Origin: UBA10518 sp022837185 | Lineage (GTDB): Bacteria > Desulfobacterota > Desulfobulbia > Desulfobulbales > Desulfobulbaceae | Direction: 5' to 3' | NCBI GenBank assembly: GCA_034007705.1 | Contig: JAVEQK010000009.1 | Coordinates: 1 to 64,000 of the forward strand | DNA: 64,000 nt | In this document: piece by piece, positions 34,511 to 42,703 of the stretch | How positions within the stretch are numbered: position 1 is the first letter of the stretch | How the letters are laid out: each line of letters starts with the position of its first letter | The notes under the pieces: model-generated | Databases searched by the model: none | What the model was told of the DNA's origin: nothing | What the model saw: only the letters and a program-made list of their open reading frames with translations | Program-made: the position numbers and the translations under genes

Positions 34511-34707
34511 CGGTTTTCTTCCGGGTTGCCGGGGACATCCGGCCCGTCGCCGGACTTGTTCTGTCCGCGGCGGGAGGATTTCCCTCTTTCCCTTTCCAGA
34601 TAATATATGATGCAGGATGTCCTGTACTTGCAGTAATCACCGGGGTGCCTGCACACCGCTGTTTCAGGTGACATCCTTTCCTTGTATTTGAAGCATTCAA
34701 GTTCCAT
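34507..34707 (-). CDS. Small Cys-containing protein of unknown function, hisI-coupled
   Basis: 66 residues. The first 40 carry four Cys (C5, C19, C26, C32) in ECFKYKERMSPETAVCRH and GDYCKYRTSC, followed by an aromatic helix IIYYLERERG and a hydrophilic tail. I recognise no named family, though Cys spacing of this type suggests a zinc or Fe-S knuckle. It appears genuine because its stop overlaps the hisI start (ATGA) and the composition is unlike a shadow frame. Being first in the his-engB operon is unusual. Confidence 0.6.
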   Translation of the reverse strand: MELECFKYKERMSPETAVCRHPGDYCKYRTSCIIYYLERERGKSSRRGQNKSGDGPDVPGNPEENR

Positions 34708-34851
34708 GGGGACTGGTCCTGAAAACAGGAAAAAAGTACAACATAGGTATGCGCTGCGGCATCCTTTGTCAAGACCCGCGGCGGGTTTTCTCCCCGGCGG
34801 CGGTCCGACGGACGGCCTCTTCCCGGAACGGAACCCCCTGCCCCTGAAATT

Positions 34852-35067
34852 TTATCCGGCGGCCGGCCAGGGCGCCTCTTTTTCCTCAACAAGGTAGCAG
34901 AATCTGTCCCATTGCGCCACATGTCCGCTCACGGGGCAGCGGAGGGTGACCTTTTTTTCATCGATACCGACCACTTCCCAGTCGCCTTTGCGGGGACCGT
35001 CGACGATATGGATTTTCAGACCCACTGTAAAAGGATAACGGGTAAAAATAACAACATGTTCACTCAT
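34852..35067 (-). CDS. Small hypothetical protein, SH3-like
   Basis: 71 residues. The ATG at 35067 has GAGGAACGG just upstream. The core (FTVGLKIHIVDGPRKGDWEV, VGIDEKKVTLRCPVSGH, VAQWDRFCYLVEE) is rich in beta strands and looks like a small SH3-like barrel. I cannot name a family. It is divergent from mazG, 115 bases away. The reading frame continues upstream for 163 codons without family resemblance, so I did not use the longer version. Confidence 0.6.
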   Translation of the reverse strand: MSEHVVIFTRYPFTVGLKIHIVDGPRKGDWEVVGIDEKKVTLRCPVSGHVAQWDRFCYLVEEKEAPWPAAG

Positions 35068-35182
35068 GGCCGTTCCTCGGTAAAGTACAGACCTCCGACG
35101 CGGTCGGCGGCATGGTGCTGGAAAAGCCGACACCCTTATGATACTGTACGGATTATTTTCATCAACCAGGAATCGAACAACC

Positions 35183-35584
35183 ATGTCCAGCGAACAGACC
35201 GGCGATAAGGGTTTTTCCCGCTTATACGACATAATCCTCCGTCTTCGCGGTGAGGACGGTTGTCCGTGGGACATCCGGCAGTCGCCCGAAAGCATACGCA
35301 GATACCTGCTGGAGGAAACAGCGGAGCTGGCCGAGGCCATAGACAGCCGGAACCAGGATGATATCCGCGAGGAGATCGGCGACCTGATGTACATTCTGAC
35401 CATGCTGATACGCATGCACGAGGAACGGGGAATGTTCACCTGCGAGGATGTGCTGGCCGCCATTGCGGAAAAAATGATCCGCCGCCATCCCCATGTTTTC
35501 TCCGGCCTGAAGGCCGGCAGCGACAGCGAAATGCGGCGCCAATGGCAATTCATCAAAGATCAGGAAAAAAACAGCCGGACATAA
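35183..35584 (+). CDS. mazG: MazG-family nucleotide pyrophosphohydrolase, single domain
   Basis: 133 residues, one MazG domain, half the length of E. coli MazG (263). Family signatures are RGEDGCPWDIRQSPESIRRY, LLEETAELAEAID (first EExxE metal site), REEIGDLMYILTMLIRM (second ExxD site) and KMIRRHPHVF. It would hydrolyse (d)NTPs to monophosphates in pool sanitation or stringent-response modulation. I took the ATG at 35183 because the family begins there; an in-frame ATG 15 codons upstream lacks similarity. No toxin-antitoxin partner is adjacent. Confidence 0.88.
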   Translation: MSSEQTGDKGFSRLYDIILRLRGEDGCPWDIRQSPESIRRYLLEETAELAEAIDSRNQDDIREEIGDLMYILTMLIRMHEERGMFTCEDVLAAIAEKMIRRHPHVFSGLKAGSDSEMRRQWQFIKDQEKNSRT

Positions 35585-35651
35585 AAGGGTGTCGTCCCTT
35601 CCCGCCATCGGTCCGCAACAGCTGCGCATTGCCGCCAATGGAAATATTCTA

Positions 35652-35680
35652 TTGACAGTTCGGTCATTTTGGTGTTGTAT
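35652..35680 (+). promoter_or_regulatory. Promoter of the rpsF operon
   Basis: TTGACA at 35652-35657, a 17-base spacer and TTGTAT at 35675-35680, followed by an AT-rich discriminator. It lies 76 bases ahead of rpsF. Confidence 0.65.
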
Positions 35681-35697
35681 TTTTAATTCAGCTATAA

Positions 35698-35732
35698 CCT
35701 TCTCGCTCTCCCCCACCGGATCGCAGCGAGGG
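35698..35732 (+). promoter_or_regulatory. Possible S6:S18-binding leader hairpin of rpsF
   Basis: CTCGCT (35702-35707) pairs with AGCGAG (35725-35730), and CC/GG extend the stem past a TT bulge. The loop contains CACCGG. Many bacterial rpsF leaders carry a hairpin with an exposed CCG that imitates the 16S rRNA site of the S6:S18 pair and allows autoregulation. The match here is by position and CCG only. Confidence 0.35.
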
Positions 35733-35755
35733 CCTAATGACCATGAGGAGGAATC

Positions 35756-36196
35756 ATGAGACGTTACGAAACAACGTACATTCTCCGCCCAAATCTGGGC
35801 GAGGAACAGTTTTCCGAGATCATCGACCGTACCAACGGCATCATCGGCAATGACGGGGGCACCATCATTCATCTGGAACGATGGGGCACCAGAAAACTGG
35901 CCTACGAAATCAACAAGGAAACATCGGGGCACTACGTGTACTGCGATTACGCCGCTCCCGGAACGACCGTCCAGGAACTTGAACGCATTTTCCGCATCGA
36001 CGACCGCATTCTCCGCTACCTGACCGTCAAGCTTGAAGAATCCATCGACCAGGAAACCATTGCCAGGGAAGTAGAGCGCGTTGCCGCTGCCGCGGTTGCC
36101 AGGTCGACGGCTTCTGTCCGTGAGGACGAGGAAGAAACCGAGGTGGAATCCGGGGACGATGAAGACCTGGAAGAGGACGCTTCCGACAAAGAGTGA
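35756..36196 (+). CDS. rpsF: Small ribosomal subunit protein bS6
   Basis: 146 residues. The S6 core occupies about 1-100 (MRRYETTYILRPNLGEE, WGTRKLAYEINKETSGHYVY, RIDDRILRYLTVKLEE). A strongly acidic tail (EDEEETEVESGDDEDLEEDA) makes it longer than E. coli S6 without glutamate extension. S6 binds S18 and the 16S rRNA central domain. AGGAGGAATC precedes the ATG. It is first in the ribosomal operon with rpsR, a DUF2232 gene and rplI. Confidence 0.95.
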   Translation: MRRYETTYILRPNLGEEQFSEIIDRTNGIIGNDGGTIIHLERWGTRKLAYEINKETSGHYVYCDYAAPGTTVQELERIFRIDDRILRYLTVKLEESIDQETIAREVERVAAAAVARSTASVREDEEETEVESGDDEDLEEDASDKE

Positions 36197-36247
36197 TGAC
36201 CGAAGCGGTCGAAGAGATGATCCCACACACGATAAAGGAGTTGAACA

Positions 36248-36484
36248 ATGCCCCCGCGTAAACGAATGTTCAGACCACGCGTCTGCCGGTTCTGCACGGA
36301 AAAGGAAATGGTGATAGATTACAAGGATGCCAAGACGTTGAGAAACCTGGTGACGGAACGGGGAAAGATCATTCCCCGCCGCATTTACGGCACCTGCGCC
36401 AGGCATCAGCGCCAAGTGACCGAGGCGGTCAAGCGGGCCAGGCACCTCGCCTTGATTCCCTATTCCGGTCAGATACAGTCCTGA
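36248..36484 (+). CDS. rpsR: Small ribosomal subunit protein bS18, Cys-containing form
   Basis: 78 residues with the S18 signature IDYKDAKTLRNLVTERGKI and PRRIYGTCARHQRQV. C13, C16 and the Cys in GTCARHQ form the zinc-ribbon-like set seen in the C+ form of S18; E. coli S18 lacks it. S18 forms a heterodimer with S6. It lies 51 bases after rpsF. Confidence 0.96.
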   Translation: MPPRKRMFRPRVCRFCTEKEMVIDYKDAKTLRNLVTERGKIIPRRIYGTCARHQRQVTEAVKRARHLALIPYSGQIQS

Positions 36485-36499
36485 TGCCCTTTCAGCATC

Positions 36500-37498
36500 A
36501 TGGGGGCGCATAACGGCGCTGGACGAAGGGGGTATTTACTCAGGGGACAGACGGTACTGCTGGCGGCAGCCTTTTTGCTGCCGGGGATCGCGCCTTCTAT
36601 TTTCGGCTGGCTGAACGGCCTGCTTGCCATTCCCGTGTTTCTGCTGCTGTACCTGTACGGGATCAATCAGGGTTCCCTGTATATCAGAAACGGCGCCCTG
36701 TTGGCCGTTGCCGGCGCCATCCCGATGCACATTCTGCCGCTGGTCCTCTTTTCGCTGACGTTCATCCCGCTGGGCTACAGCTTGAACAAAAGCGCCGTGG
36801 CCGGGGAAAATGAATGGAGAACCGGAGCAAGAGGGAGTCTGATCCTGGGCGGCAGCTGGCTGATTTTCTGGGCTGTTTACGGCGCCCTGGAGGGAATGAA
36901 TCCCTATACCGGCCTCCTGCAGATGCTGGACGCCGGCTTCGCGCAGGCGAAAGAATATTACCGGACCAGCGGTGAGCTTCCCGCCGAGGCGCTTCTGCAG
37001 CTCGAACAGGTCATTGACGGGGCGCGGGCGCTTGTGCCGAAAATCCTGCCGGGCCTGCTCTGCTGCACGGTGATCCTGACGGTCTGGCTCAATTTGATCG
37101 GCAGCAGTAAAATTGTTGACAGGATCCGGCCGGGGCAGGCGCCCTGGCGGAAGTACAGCCTGTGGCGGCTGCCGGATCACCTGGTCTGGTTCGCCATCGC
37201 TTCCGGTACGCTCCTGCTGCTTGATCTCGGCATCTTGAGCACCATTGCGCTCGGTGTGGTTCTGGTTTGCGGACTGCTCTATTTTTTTCAGGGATTGGCG
37301 GTCTTCCTCCATCTGCTGGAAAGGTGGAAGGTCCCCCTGTATTTTCGAATCATAATCTACGCCGTACTGATACTGCAGAGCTACGGCCTGCTCCTGTTGA
37401 CGATATTGGGCCTTGCCGACGTCTGGGTCGATTTCAGGCGCCGGCCGCATGATGAGAACAAAACGACAACCGACGAGAGTGAACACCGAGAGGACTGA
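36500..37498 (+). CDS. DUF2232 integral membrane protein
   Basis: 332 residues with about eight membrane segments (for example VLLAAAFLLPGIAPSIFGW, LLAIPVFLLLYLYG, LVWFAIASGTLLLLDLGIL). The family is regularly found between rpsR and rplI in Firmicutes and delta-type bacteria (YybS-like), but its role is unknown. The start, ATG or an alternative, follows rpsR by 15 bases, and the gene ends 3 bases before rplI. Its place inside a ribosomal operon implies constitutive co-expression rather than a ribosomal job. Confidence 0.78.
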   Translation: MGAHNGAGRRGYLLRGQTVLLAAAFLLPGIAPSIFGWLNGLLAIPVFLLLYLYGINQGSLYIRNGALLAVAGAIPMHILPLVLFSLTFIPLGYSLNKSAVAGENEWRTGARGSLILGGSWLIFWAVYGALEGMNPYTGLLQMLDAGFAQAKEYYRTSGELPAEALLQLEQVIDGARALVPKILPGLLCCTVILTVWLNLIGSSKIVDRIRPGQAPWRKYSLWRLPDHLVWFAIASGTLLLLDLGILSTIALGVVLVCGLLYFFQGLAVFLHLLERWKVPLYFRIIIYAVLILQSYGLLLLTILGLADVWVDFRRRPHDENKTTTDESEHRED

Positions 37499-37501
37499 AC
37501 A

Positions 37502-37957
37502 ATGGAAGTGATACTCAACAAAACCATAGATAATCTGGGACTGGAAGGCGAAGTTGTCAACGTCAAGCCCGGATACGCCAGAAACTACCTTTTCCCGCAG
37601 AAAATGGCGATGCCGAAGACCAGGGAAAACCTGGCCCGCCTGCAGCAGGAGCAGGCATCCATCCAGGCGCGCCTTGAGCGGGAGAGGAAGGAAGCCGAGT
37701 CACTGTCGGCGCGGCTGAGCGGCATTACCGTCCAGATCGCCCGCCGGGTGGGCGAGGAGGACCGCCTGTTCGGCTCCGTCACCTCCGCCGACATCGCGGC
37801 GAAACTGGGCGAGATCGGCATTGACATCGACCGCCGGGCCATCATCCTCAACGAGCCGATCAAGAGCATCGGCGAAACAATGGTCCCCGTCAAGGCGGGT
37901 TACCAGATCACCACGGAAATAACCGTCCAGGTGGTTCCGGAGGCTGTGGGAGACTGA
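37502..37957 (+). CDS. rplI: Large ribosomal subunit protein bL9
   Basis: 151 residues, standard length. The N-terminal RNA-binding domain has GLEGEVVNVKPGYARNYLFP, then the long connecting helix (residues about 42-75, ARLQQEQASIQARLERERKE) and a C-terminal domain with GSVTSADIAAKL. L9 binds 23S rRNA at the base of the L1 stalk. It follows the DUF2232 gene by 3 bases and is followed by a long perfect hairpin before dnaB. Confidence 0.96.
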   Translation: MEVILNKTIDNLGLEGEVVNVKPGYARNYLFPQKMAMPKTRENLARLQQEQASIQARLERERKEAESLSARLSGITVQIARRVGEEDRLFGSVTSADIAAKLGEIGIDIDRRAIILNEPIKSIGETMVPVKAGYQITTEITVQVVPEAVGD

Positions 37958-38039
37958 ACGCCTGCCCTCCCCGGACTTCCCTTTGTGATTGCCAGGGGTT
38001 GTCCAATGCCGCCATGTTGTGTATAACATCATGGAAAGT

Positions 38040-38089
38040 CGTACCCGGCCGCGGCGGTGACAGAGATGGCACCGCCGCGGCCGGGTACG
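38040..38089. repeat. 20-bp perfect inverted repeat between rplI and dnaB
   Basis: CGTACCCGGCCGCGGCGGTG at 38040-38059 and its exact complement at 38070-38089 enclose a 10-base loop (ACAGAGATGG). There is no T tract, so it is not a classic intrinsic terminator. It sits 83 bases after rplI and 53 bases before the dnaB start and would form a very stable RNA hairpin in a read-through transcript. Confidence 0.85.
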
Positions 38090-38141
38090 GATCAATTTCC
38101 CGATCAACATGATCCGGCGGTCGCCGGACGCTGCCGATTGC

Positions 38142-39551
38142 ATGCAAAACCAGCCTTTATCCGCTTCACGCTACAATGCGAGAAACATGCCTCCCCAGAA
38201 CCTGGAGGCCGAACAGGCAGTGCTCGGCACTGTCCTCCTGCAGGACAAGTCGCTGGTCAAGATCATCGAAATCCTCGAACCCGATGATTTTTACCGGGAT
38301 GCCCACAAAGTCATTTTCCGGTCCATGCTGCAGCTCTTCGAACAGCGCGAACCGCACGACCTGATCACCGTCACCAACCTGCTCAACGACCAGAACAAGC
38401 TCGAAATGGTGGGCGGACCGGCCTACCTCGCTTCCCTCACCGATATCATCCCTTTCAGCGGCTCCCTGGTCCACCACGCGAAAATAATCCGCCAGAAGTC
38501 CATCCTGCGAAAACTCATCCAGACCACCACGGAGGTCGCCGCCCGCTGCTATCAGGAACAGGATGATATTGACACCCTGGTCGACGAAGCCGAGCAGACC
38601 ATATTTGAAATAGCCAGCTCCAAAAAAAGCCAGGGTTTCCAGCCCATGGCCAAAATCGTCCCCCGGGCGTTTGAACGGATCGAGAAGCTGTTCGAGCGCA
38701 AGGAGCATGTCACCGGCGTGGCCACCGGATTCAACGACCTTGACCATATGACCGCCGGCCTCCAGCCTTCCGACCTGATTATCCTTGCCGCCCGCCCGAG
38801 CATGGGCAAAACGGCCCTGGCCATGAACATCGTCCAGAATTCGGCCATAGTCGACAAAATCCCGGTGGCGGTGTTCAGCCTTGAAATGTCCATGGACCAG
38901 TTGGCCCTGCGCATGCTCTGCTCCATCGGCCGCATTGATTCGCAGCGGATCAGAACCGGCCGGCTGAAGCCCAGGGACTGGCCTCACCTGACGCGGGCCA
39001 CCGGCATTCTTGCCGACGCACCCATTTACATCGATGATTCCGCCGGCATCTCCGTCCTGGAAATGCGGGCCAAGGCAAGGCGACTCAAATCCGAACACAA
39101 CCTCGGGCTGGTTGTCGTGGATTACCTGCAGCTGATGCGGGGCCGGGGCAACATAGAGAACAGGGCGCAGGAGATCAGTGAAATCTCCAGGTCCCTCAAG
39201 GCCATGGCCAAGGAGCTTGAAGTTCCCGTCCTGGCTTTGTCCCAGCTCAACCGCAGCCTGGAGAGCCGGCCGGACAAGCGGCCCAAGCTTGCCGATCTGC
39301 GCGAATCAGGCGCCATTGAGCAGGATGCCGACGTGATCATTTTCATCTACCGAGACGAGGTGTACAAGCCCGCTGAAGACAACCCCAACCGCGGCCTTGC
39401 AGAGATCATTGTCGGCAAGCAGCGGAACGGACCCATAGGAACGATTAAATTGACCTTTCTTGCCGAGTACACCTCGTTTGAATCTTATTCCAACATGCAA
39501 ACGCCCCGTGCGCATAGCGTGCATGATCGTGGGGATGAAGAAGACATCTGA
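38142..39551 (+). CDS. dnaB: Replicative DNA helicase DnaB
   Basis: About 469 residues. The N-terminal helical domain starts PPQNLEAEQAVLGTVLLQD, and the RecA-like domain has Walker A ILAARPSMGKTALAMNI, VFSLEMSMDQLALRML, Walker B LVVVDYLQLM and the arginine-finger region FLAEYTSFE. DnaB unwinds DNA at the replication fork as a hexamer. Candidate starts are 38109, 38142 and 38187; none has a good ribosome site. I prefer 38142 by comparison with usual lengths (450-475). leuS begins 2 bases after its stop. Confidence 0.95.
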   Translation: MQNQPLSASRYNARNMPPQNLEAEQAVLGTVLLQDKSLVKIIEILEPDDFYRDAHKVIFRSMLQLFEQREPHDLITVTNLLNDQNKLEMVGGPAYLASLTDIIPFSGSLVHHAKIIRQKSILRKLIQTTTEVAARCYQEQDDIDTLVDEAEQTIFEIASSKKSQGFQPMAKIVPRAFERIEKLFERKEHVTGVATGFNDLDHMTAGLQPSDLIILAARPSMGKTALAMNIVQNSAIVDKIPVAVFSLEMSMDQLALRMLCSIGRIDSQRIRTGRLKPRDWPHLTRATGILADAPIYIDDSAGISVLEMRAKARRLKSEHNLGLVVVDYLQLMRGRGNIENRAQEISEISRSLKAMAKELEVPVLALSQLNRSLESRPDKRPKLADLRESGAIEQDADVIIFIYRDEVYKPAEDNPNRGLAEIIVGKQRNGPIGTIKLTFLAEYTSFESYSNMQTPRAHSVHDRGDEEDI

Positions 39552-39553
39552 CC

Positions 39554-42037
39554 ATGGAAAACCACAGCAGCGAAAAATACGACTTCAAGGCCGTTGAGGC
39601 CAAATGGCAGCAACAGTGGGCTGCAGCCAGGCCATACAGGGCTGCCGCCGAACCTGGACGCAGAAAATACTATGTCCTGGAGATGTTCCCCTACCCCTCC
39701 GGCCGGATTCACATGGGCCATGTGCGGAACTACAGCATCGGCGACGTCATCGCGCGGTACAAGCGGATGCGAGGCTTCAACGTCATGCACCCGATGGGAT
39801 GGGATGCCTTCGGACTGCCCGCTGAAAACGCCGCCCTCAAGCAGGGAGTGCACCCGGCAAGCTGGACCTACGACAACATAGCGTATATGCGCAATCAGTT
39901 GCAGGCCATGGGCCTCAGCTATGACTGGGACCGGGAACTGGCGACCTGCGACCCCGATTATTACCGATGGGAACAGGTGATATTTCTCCGCATGCTGGAA
40001 CGGGGGCTTGCCTACCGCAAGGAAACGACCGTCAACTGGTGCGAATCCTGCCAGACCGTCCTGGCCAGGGAACAGGTCATCGACGGCAGCTGCTGGCGGT
40101 GCGACCAGCCGGTCGTGCCCCGCACCATGCACGGCTGGTTCTTCAAGATAACCGCTTACGCCGATGAATTGCTCTCCGACCTGGACAACCTGACCGGCTG
40201 GCCGGAAAAAGTGGTGACCATGCAGCGCAACTGGATCGGCAGGAGCAGCGGCCTGAGCTGCGACTTTCAGATTGACGGCCTTGACCGGAAGCTGACCATT
40301 TTCACCACCCGCCCCGATACCGTTTTCGGGGTCACCTTCATGTCCCTGGCCCCCGAACACCCGCTGATCGACGAACTCGTTGCCGGAACCGGATACGAAC
40401 AGGAGGTGAAGTCATTCGTCCAGCGGACCGTCATGGAAAAACAACGGAAATCCTACGACGAGGACCTGGAGAAAAACGGCGTTTTTACCGGAAGATACTG
40501 CATCAACCCCTTCAACGGAGAACAGGTGCCCGTCTTTGTGGCGAATTTCGTGCTGATGGAATACGGCTCCGGCGCCGTCATGGCCGTTCCCGCCCACGAC
40601 CAGCGGGATTTTGAATTCGCCGCCAAATACAGCCTGCCGGTCCGCGAGGTCATCCGGCCGGCAGACCGGGAGACCGGGAGCGAACTTGAACGGGCCTACG
40701 TCGAAAGCGGCGTGCTCGTCAATTCCGGTCCCTTCACCGGTATGGATTCCGAATCAGCCAAACAGGCCATTATCGATCACGCCGAGCACAGCGGCTTCGG
40801 CCGCAGCGAGACCACCTACCGCCTGCGGGACTGGGGGATTTCGCGACAGCGCTACTGGGGCGCCCCCATACCGGTCATCCATTGCGGCCGCTGCGGGATC
40901 GTCCCGGTGCCGGAAAACGATCTGCCCGTCGTCCTTCCGGGCACGCACAGCCCGTACGGGAGCCACGCGCCCCTGCACCTGCAGGAGGAATTCATCGCCA
41001 CGACCTGTCCGGCCTGCGGCGGCCCGGCCCGCCGGGAAACGGACACCATGGATACCTTCGTCGAATCATCCTGGTATTTTGCCCGCTATACCTGCCCCGA
41101 CGAGCGGACATCGCCGCTGGACCCCGAACAGACCTCCTACTGGCTGCCGGTTGACCAGTATATCGGCGGAGTGGAGCATGCCATCCTGCATCTGCTCTAC
41201 TCGAGATTTTTCACCAGGGTCCTGCGCGACCTCGGCTATCTGAAGATCAGTGAGCCGTTCCTCAATCTGCTGACCCAGGGCATGGTCATCAAGGACGGCG
41301 CCAAGATGTCCAAGTCCAAGGGCAACGTCGTCGACCCCAACGACCTCATCGAACGCTACGGAGCGGATACCGTCCGCCTCTTCTCCCTGTTCGCGGCCCC
41401 GCCGGAGCGCGACCTGGAATGGAACGCCCAGGGGGTTGACGGCGCCTCCCGGTTCCTCAACAAGGTGTACAGGCTTATTCTTGCCTGCCGGCCATGTTTT
41501 TCCGGTCCCGACACCGTTCCGGATCCGGCGGAAATGAACGATGCCGGACGGGCGCTGCACCGCAAAACGCATCAAACCATCAAAAAGGTCACCGACAGCA
41601 TTGAAAGCAACTTCCACTTCAACACCGCCATCAGCGCCGTGATGGAACTGATCAACCTTGCCGCGGGTATGATCCCCGAGGGCAGGGAGCCGGACCGGCC
41701 CGTCATGCGCGCCTGCCTGGAAACCTCCCTGCTTCTGCTGTATCCCATGGTCCCCCATTTCTGCGAGGAAATGTGGGAGATGACGGGCCATGGCCAGACC
41801 ATGGAGCGGGCGCGCTGGCCTGTCTTCGACCCGGATGGTGCCCGGGAGGATGAAATAACGGTCATTGTCCAGGTGAACGGCAAGGTCCGTTCCCGGCTCA
41901 CAGTCGCGGCGGACATTGATGATGCCGCCCTTGAGGGCCGGGCCCTTGACGACGAGAAGATCAGAAAGTTCACGGCCGGCCGCCAGCCGAAAAAAATCAT
42001 TGTGGTTCAAAGGAAACTTGTTAATATTGTCCTTTAA
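39554..42037 (+). CDS. leuS: Leucyl-tRNA synthetase
   Basis: 827 residues of the bacterial class Ia enzyme. The HIGH-type motif is in FPYPSGRIHMGHVRNY, KMSKS is in GAKMSKSKGNVVDP, and WGAPIPVIHC and the CP1 editing domain (TTRPDTVFGVTFM) are intact. A zinc-like set CGRCGIVP and CPACGG is present. Length agrees with bacterial LeuS (about 860, slightly shorter). It is followed by lptE, the same leuS-lptE order as in E. coli. Confidence 0.97.
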   Translation: MENHSSEKYDFKAVEAKWQQQWAAARPYRAAAEPGRRKYYVLEMFPYPSGRIHMGHVRNYSIGDVIARYKRMRGFNVMHPMGWDAFGLPAENAALKQGVHPASWTYDNIAYMRNQLQAMGLSYDWDRELATCDPDYYRWEQVIFLRMLERGLAYRKETTVNWCESCQTVLAREQVIDGSCWRCDQPVVPRTMHGWFFKITAYADELLSDLDNLTGWPEKVVTMQRNWIGRSSGLSCDFQIDGLDRKLTIFTTRPDTVFGVTFMSLAPEHPLIDELVAGTGYEQEVKSFVQRTVMEKQRKSYDEDLEKNGVFTGRYCINPFNGEQVPVFVANFVLMEYGSGAVMAVPAHDQRDFEFAAKYSLPVREVIRPADRETGSELERAYVESGVLVNSGPFTGMDSESAKQAIIDHAEHSGFGRSETTYRLRDWGISRQRYWGAPIPVIHCGRCGIVPVPENDLPVVLPGTHSPYGSHAPLHLQEEFIATTCPACGGPARRETDTMDTFVESSWYFARYTCPDERTSPLDPEQTSYWLPVDQYIGGVEHAILHLLYSRFFTRVLRDLGYLKISEPFLNLLTQGMVIKDGAKMSKSKGNVVDPNDLIERYGADTVRLFSLFAAPPERDLEWNAQGVDGASRFLNKVYRLILACRPCFSGPDTVPDPAEMNDAGRALHRKTHQTIKKVTDSIESNFHFNTAISAVMELINLAAGMIPEGREPDRPVMRACLETSLLLLYPMVPHFCEEMWEMTGHGQTMERARWPVFDPDGAREDEITVIVQVNGKVRSRLTVAADIDDAALEGRALDDEKIRKFTAGRQPKKIIVVQRKLVNIVL

Positions 42038-42072
42038 TCCCTTCATCCCCTTCCGGTGATCATAAGGAGTTC

Positions 42073-42624
42073 ATGGTGCGACCACCCAGAACCGTCATCC
42101 TGATTCTGTTGACCGCCGCCCTCATCATTGGCGGCTGCGGCTATTATTTTCCCCACGTCTATGACGGGCCCGAACGAACCATCTATATACCGAACTGGAA
42201 AAACCGGACCAGCCAACTCGGTCTGGACTCGAAAATTTATCAGTCTCTGTCGCGCTGGTTCCAGAAATCACCCAAAATTGTCCTGACCAAGGACAGGGAG
42301 AAGGCGGATCTTATCCTGGCGGGGGAAATCCTGGACATCGCCCTGCCGAGCGTTGCCTGGGACGGACAGGCCCGAAGCACCCAGGTCAAAGTCAGGCTGC
42401 ATGTCCGCTACGTGCTCAAGGACATCAGGACGGACGATATTATCTGGGAGATGCCCGGCGAAGTGTGGACCGAGGAATATTCCACTTTGGGCGGTTCGGC
42501 GCAGATGGCCGACAACGAACGTATAGCCTTGAACCAGATCCTCACCGACATGTCGGAGCAGATTTACCTGGGCACCCTGGACAAGCTGCGCCGGGAAAAC
42601 ATGCCCCGGCATGCGGCAAAATAG
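42073..42624 (+). CDS. lptE: LPS-assembly lipoprotein LptE-like
   Basis: 183 residues. The lipoprotein signal is hydrophobic (VILILLTAALI) with lipobox IGGC, giving an outer-membrane lipid anchor at about residue 22. The following CGYYFPHVY and YIPNWKNRT agree with LptE (DUF3576/RlpB-like), which plugs the LptD translocon during LPS delivery. Position directly after leuS supports this. AAGGAG precedes the ATG by 3 bases. Overall sequence similarity in this family is low, so the assignment leans on context. Confidence 0.78.
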   Translation: MVRPPRTVILILLTAALIIGGCGYYFPHVYDGPERTIYIPNWKNRTSQLGLDSKIYQSLSRWFQKSPKIVLTKDREKADLILAGEILDIALPSVAWDGQARSTQVKVRLHVRYVLKDIRTDDIIWEMPGEVWTEEYSTLGGSAQMADNERIALNQILTDMSEQIYLGTLDKLRRENMPRHAAK

Positions 42625-42658
42625 CTCCCGTCCCCTTCTTCATGCCAGGCACAGAGGC

Positions 42659-42686
42659 GGCGCCGGATTTCCGGCGCCTTTTTTTT
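42659..42686 (+). terminator. Intrinsic terminator after lptE
   Basis: GGCGCCGGA (42659-42667) pairs with TCCGGCGCC (42670-42678), followed by eight T. It ends the rplI/dnaB-leuS-lptE transcript and lies just before the convergent transketolase stop. Confidence 0.85.
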
Positions 42687-42703
42687 GTGCGGCCGGCAGG
42701 CCG

